From JAWXCH01 sp034440595 (GTDB taxonomy: Bacteria > Planctomycetota > Planctomycetia > Pirellulales > JALHPA01): 7,995 nt of DNA. The stretch is taken from assembly GCA_034440595.1 (NCBI GenBank), contig JAWXCH010000043.1, positions 1 through 7,995 of the forward strand, given 5' to 3'. The notes below the pieces were generated by a model. The model worked only from the letters and a program-made list of their open reading frames with translations, did not search any database and had not been told where the DNA came from. The translations under genes and the position numbers were made by a program. Shown one piece after another: positions 6,426 to 7,995 of the stretch (position 1 is its first letter; the number at the start of each line of letters is the position of its first letter).

Positions 6426-7382
6426 ATGAAAACCAGCCTTTTTGAAATCGGCCGTTTCGATGATCGCCTTTCCTTCCTCTACATCGATCGCGCCATCATC
6501 AAGCACTCTGGCAATGGCATCGCGATCCATGAACTGGACGGCGTGACTGAAGTGCCTGTAGCGTCGCTCTCACTGCTGATGCTTGGCCCCGGCGTCAGTA
6601 TCACCCATGAAGCCATCAAGGCGCTGGCGGACAACAACTGCCTGCTTGTGTGGTCCGGCGAATTCGGGGTTCGGTTTTACGCCTGCGGCATGGGCGGTGC
6701 GCGGCACAGTCGGAATCTTTTACGGCAGGCAAAGCTCGCACTGGATGAACGTACCCGCCTACAAGTAGTCGTCCGAATGTACTGCGCTCGCTTTACCGAT
6801 GAGACGATCGATACCGGCCTGACCTTGCAGCAGCTTCGCGGCAAGGAAGGCATCCGCATGAGACAGACTTACGCGGATGCTTCGAAGGCGACCGGCGTGC
6901 CGTGGCTGGGCCGCAAATATGCCCGCAAGGACTGGTTCGCCGGAGATCCAGTGAACCGTGCACTATCCGCCGCCAATGCATGTCTATACGGCTTGGTTCA
7001 CGCTGCGATTCTTTCCGCTGGCTATTCACCCGCCATCGGCTTTATTCACACCGGCAAACAACTCTCGTTCGTCTATGACATAGCGGACCTTTACAAGGCA
7101 GAGCTGACGATCCCACTGGCATTTGAGATCGCTGGAAGACAGCCAAAGGAACTGGAAAGGGATGTTCGCACCGAGGCGAGACGTCGATTTCATCAGATGC
7201 ACCTGATGAAGCGGATCATTCCTGATATGCGAAAGCTTCTGAATGTTGAAGCAGAAGAGATGGATGAGTTTGCAGGAGACGAGGCGCGTCCTGCTGAATT
7301 ATGGCAGCCAAAGTCGTTCTCCTTGGATACCCCGATCGGGCAGATATTAACGCAGCGCCCAGAAGGAGAGGATGTCGCATGA
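6426..7382 (+). CDS. cas1: Cas1, CRISPR integrase (type I-E)
   Basis: Cas1 is the integrase that, with Cas2, inserts new spacers at the first repeat. The metal-binding catalytic residues are all present and fall at the same numbers as in E. coli Cas1: Glu141 in RGKEGIRMR, His208 in GFIHTGK, and Asp218 and Asp221 in YDIADLYK. The N-terminal beta domain (about 1-85) contains LSFLYIDRA and LLMLGPGVSITHEA, and the rest is the usual helical catalytic domain. At 318 residues it is close to the E. coli length (305). GGGGTG at 6415-6420 is 5 bp before the ATG. It is separated from cas6e by 111 bp holding its own putative promoter, and overlaps cas2 by 4 bp. Nothing suggests inactivation. Confidence 0.97.
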   Translation: MKTSLFEIGRFDDRLSFLYIDRAIIKHSGNGIAIHELDGVTEVPVASLSLLMLGPGVSITHEAIKALADNNCLLVWSGEFGVRFYACGMGGARHSRNLLRQAKLALDERTRLQVVVRMYCARFTDETIDTGLTLQQLRGKEGIRMRQTYADASKATGVPWLGRKYARKDWFAGDPVNRALSAANACLYGLVHAAILSAGYSPAIGFIHTGKQLSFVYDIADLYKAELTIPLAFEIAGRQPKELERDVRTEARRRFHQMHLMKRIIPDMRKLLNVEAEEMDEFAGDEARPAELWQPKSFSLDTPIGQILTQRPEGEDVA

Positions 7383-7669
7383 TGGTGCTGATTGTCCGAA
7401 ACGTGCGCCCCGGGCTACGAGGTCGGTTGACTCGCTGGCTCATTCAACCGCAGACAGGTGTTTACGTGGGACACCTGTCGGGTCGTGTGCGGGAAGAACT
7501 ATGGAAGACTGTCTGTGATGAGGTTGATGAGAATCGTGGCTCCGCGATCCTCATCAACCCGGCAGCCAATGAGCAGGGCTATACGATCCTCACTCGAGGC
7601 GATTCCGATCGTAGTTTTGTAGACTTGGACGGGCTTATCCTGCCGAAAACCATGATTTCGGAGTCGTAA
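7379..7669 (+). CDS. cas2: Cas2, type I-E (Cse-type) adaptation protein
   Basis: Cas2 is the dimeric hub that joins two Cas1 dimers in the spacer-integration complex. The protein is 96 residues, against 94 in E. coli, and follows its pattern closely: RPGLRGRLTRWL at 10-21, TGVYVGHLSGRVRE at 26-39 and FVDLDGLIL at 80-88. It is of the I-E subfamily, which differs in sequence from the Cas2 of other types. The start at 7379 overlaps the cas1 stop (ATGA) and has AAGGAG at 7363-7368, 10 bp upstream. An upstream in-frame ATG at 7301 would add 26 residues lying inside cas1 and unlike Cas2, so it is not used. The TAA stop is only 6 bp from the first CRISPR repeat, so any leader signals would have to lie within this gene. 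Confidence 0.95.
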   Translation: MMVLIVRNVRPGLRGRLTRWLIQPQTGVYVGHLSGRVREELWKTVCDEVDENRGSAILINPAANEQGYTILTRGDSDRSFVDLDGLILPKTMISES

Positions 7670-7675
7670 GCCAGT

Positions 7676-7995
7676 GATGTCCCCACGCATGTGGGGGTGA
7701 ACCGAATCGACGCGGACTCAGCTACAAAGTGTTCAAAGATGTCCCCACGCATGTGGGGGTGAACCGACGGTGTGCCTGGGGATTGGTGTCTGACCTTCGA
7801 TGTCCCCACGCATGTGGGGGTGAACCGACCGGATCACAGATCACAGATCACAGATGGCAGATGTCCCCACGCATGTGGGGGTGAACCGTTTGTAGGGCGA
7901 GTGAACTCTAAGGTACTGTTGATGTCCCCACGCATGTGGGGGTGAACCGAACAAGCGACGGCGCGATATCCGCAACTTTGAGATGTCCCCACGCA
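7676..7995 (+). CRISPR. Type I-E CRISPR array, start (5 full repeats, 5 spacers, 1 partial repeat)
   Basis: Full 29-bp repeats lie at 7676-7704, 7738-7766, 7799-7827, 7860-7888 and 7921-7949, all identical. The first 14 bp of a sixth lie at 7982-7995, where the window ends. The repeat begins GATGT, has a 6-bp hairpin CCCCAC-GCAT-GTGGGG, and ends GTGAACCG, which would be the 8-nt 5' handle of the crRNA. This is the classic I-E repeat form and places transcription on the + strand, the same as the cas genes. Spacers are 7705-7737 (33 bp), 7767-7798, 7828-7859, 7889-7920 and 7950-7981 (32 bp each). The leader-proximal end by orientation is at 7676, only 6 bp after cas2, so no separate leader is present. 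The third spacer is made mostly of three copies of GATCACA. Total array length is unknown. Confidence 0.99.

Noticed and set aside
7579..7809. Minus-strand frames running through the CRISPR repeats
   Set aside because: The repeats translate to a recurring peptide pattern only because the array is periodic. The array explains the sequence fully.
7676..7995. Array transcribed from the right, with the leader beyond the window
   Set aside because: The repeat's 3' end on the + strand is the I-E type handle (GTGAACCG) and the hairpin position fits Cas6e cutting of a + strand transcript, so + orientation is preferred. The missing leader is reported as an oddity instead.

Overview
The window holds a nearly complete type I-E CRISPR-Cas locus, read entirely on the + strand. 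The order is cas8e, cse2, cas7, cas5, cas6e, cas1, cas2, then the start of a CRISPR array that runs off the right edge. Two things set it apart from an ordinary I-E locus. First, the Cas5 protein carries a C-terminal extension of about 150 residues with an HNH nuclease motif (two CxxC pairs, a QH pair and a terminal CH). Second, no cas3 helicase-nuclease gene is present in the usual place upstream of cas8e or anywhere else in the window. The locus is therefore best read as a Cas3-less 'Cas5-HNH' I-E system, in which the effector complex probably cuts its own target. From memory (not checked here), HNH fusions to Cascade subunits in rare type I systems, including Cas5-HNH in type I-E, were reported in large-scale CRISPR mining around 2023. 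The architecture is thus rare rather than wholly unknown.

Layout. Positions 1-228 hold the C-terminal end of an unrecognised + strand reading frame. Positions 298-420 (- strand) hold a decayed C-terminal piece of an IS3-family transposase. From there to 838 the DNA looks mostly non-coding and contains a 14-bp perfect palindrome. The effector genes (839-6314) are tightly packed: four successive genes overlap by 4, 11 and 4 bp, and cas6e follows cas5 by 2 bp. A 111-bp gap with a sigma70-like promoter (TTGACA, 18 bp, TTTATT) and a 7-bp inverted repeat precedes the adaptation pair cas1-cas2, which overlap by 4 bp. The array starts only 6 bp after the cas2 stop. It shows five identical complete 29-bp repeats, five spacers of 32-33 bp, and the first 14 bp of a sixth repeat.

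How the parts fit. Cas6e should cut the array transcript in the repeat hairpin, leaving an 8-nt 5' handle (GTGAACCG). Cas5 holds that handle, Cas7 subunits coat the guide, Cse2 stabilises the belly and Cas8e reads the PAM. In standard I-E, Cas8e then recruits Cas3; here the HNH domain tethered to Cas5 is the likely replacement nuclease. Cas1 keeps all four catalytic residues and Cas2 is full length, so adaptation looks intact, although almost no room is left for a conventional leader.

Organism. The moderately high GC content, good Shine-Dalgarno sequences, I-E type with E. coli-like Cas1/Cas2 and an IS3-type transposase relic suggest a Gram-negative bacterium, probably a proteobacterium. The sequence does not fix the genus.
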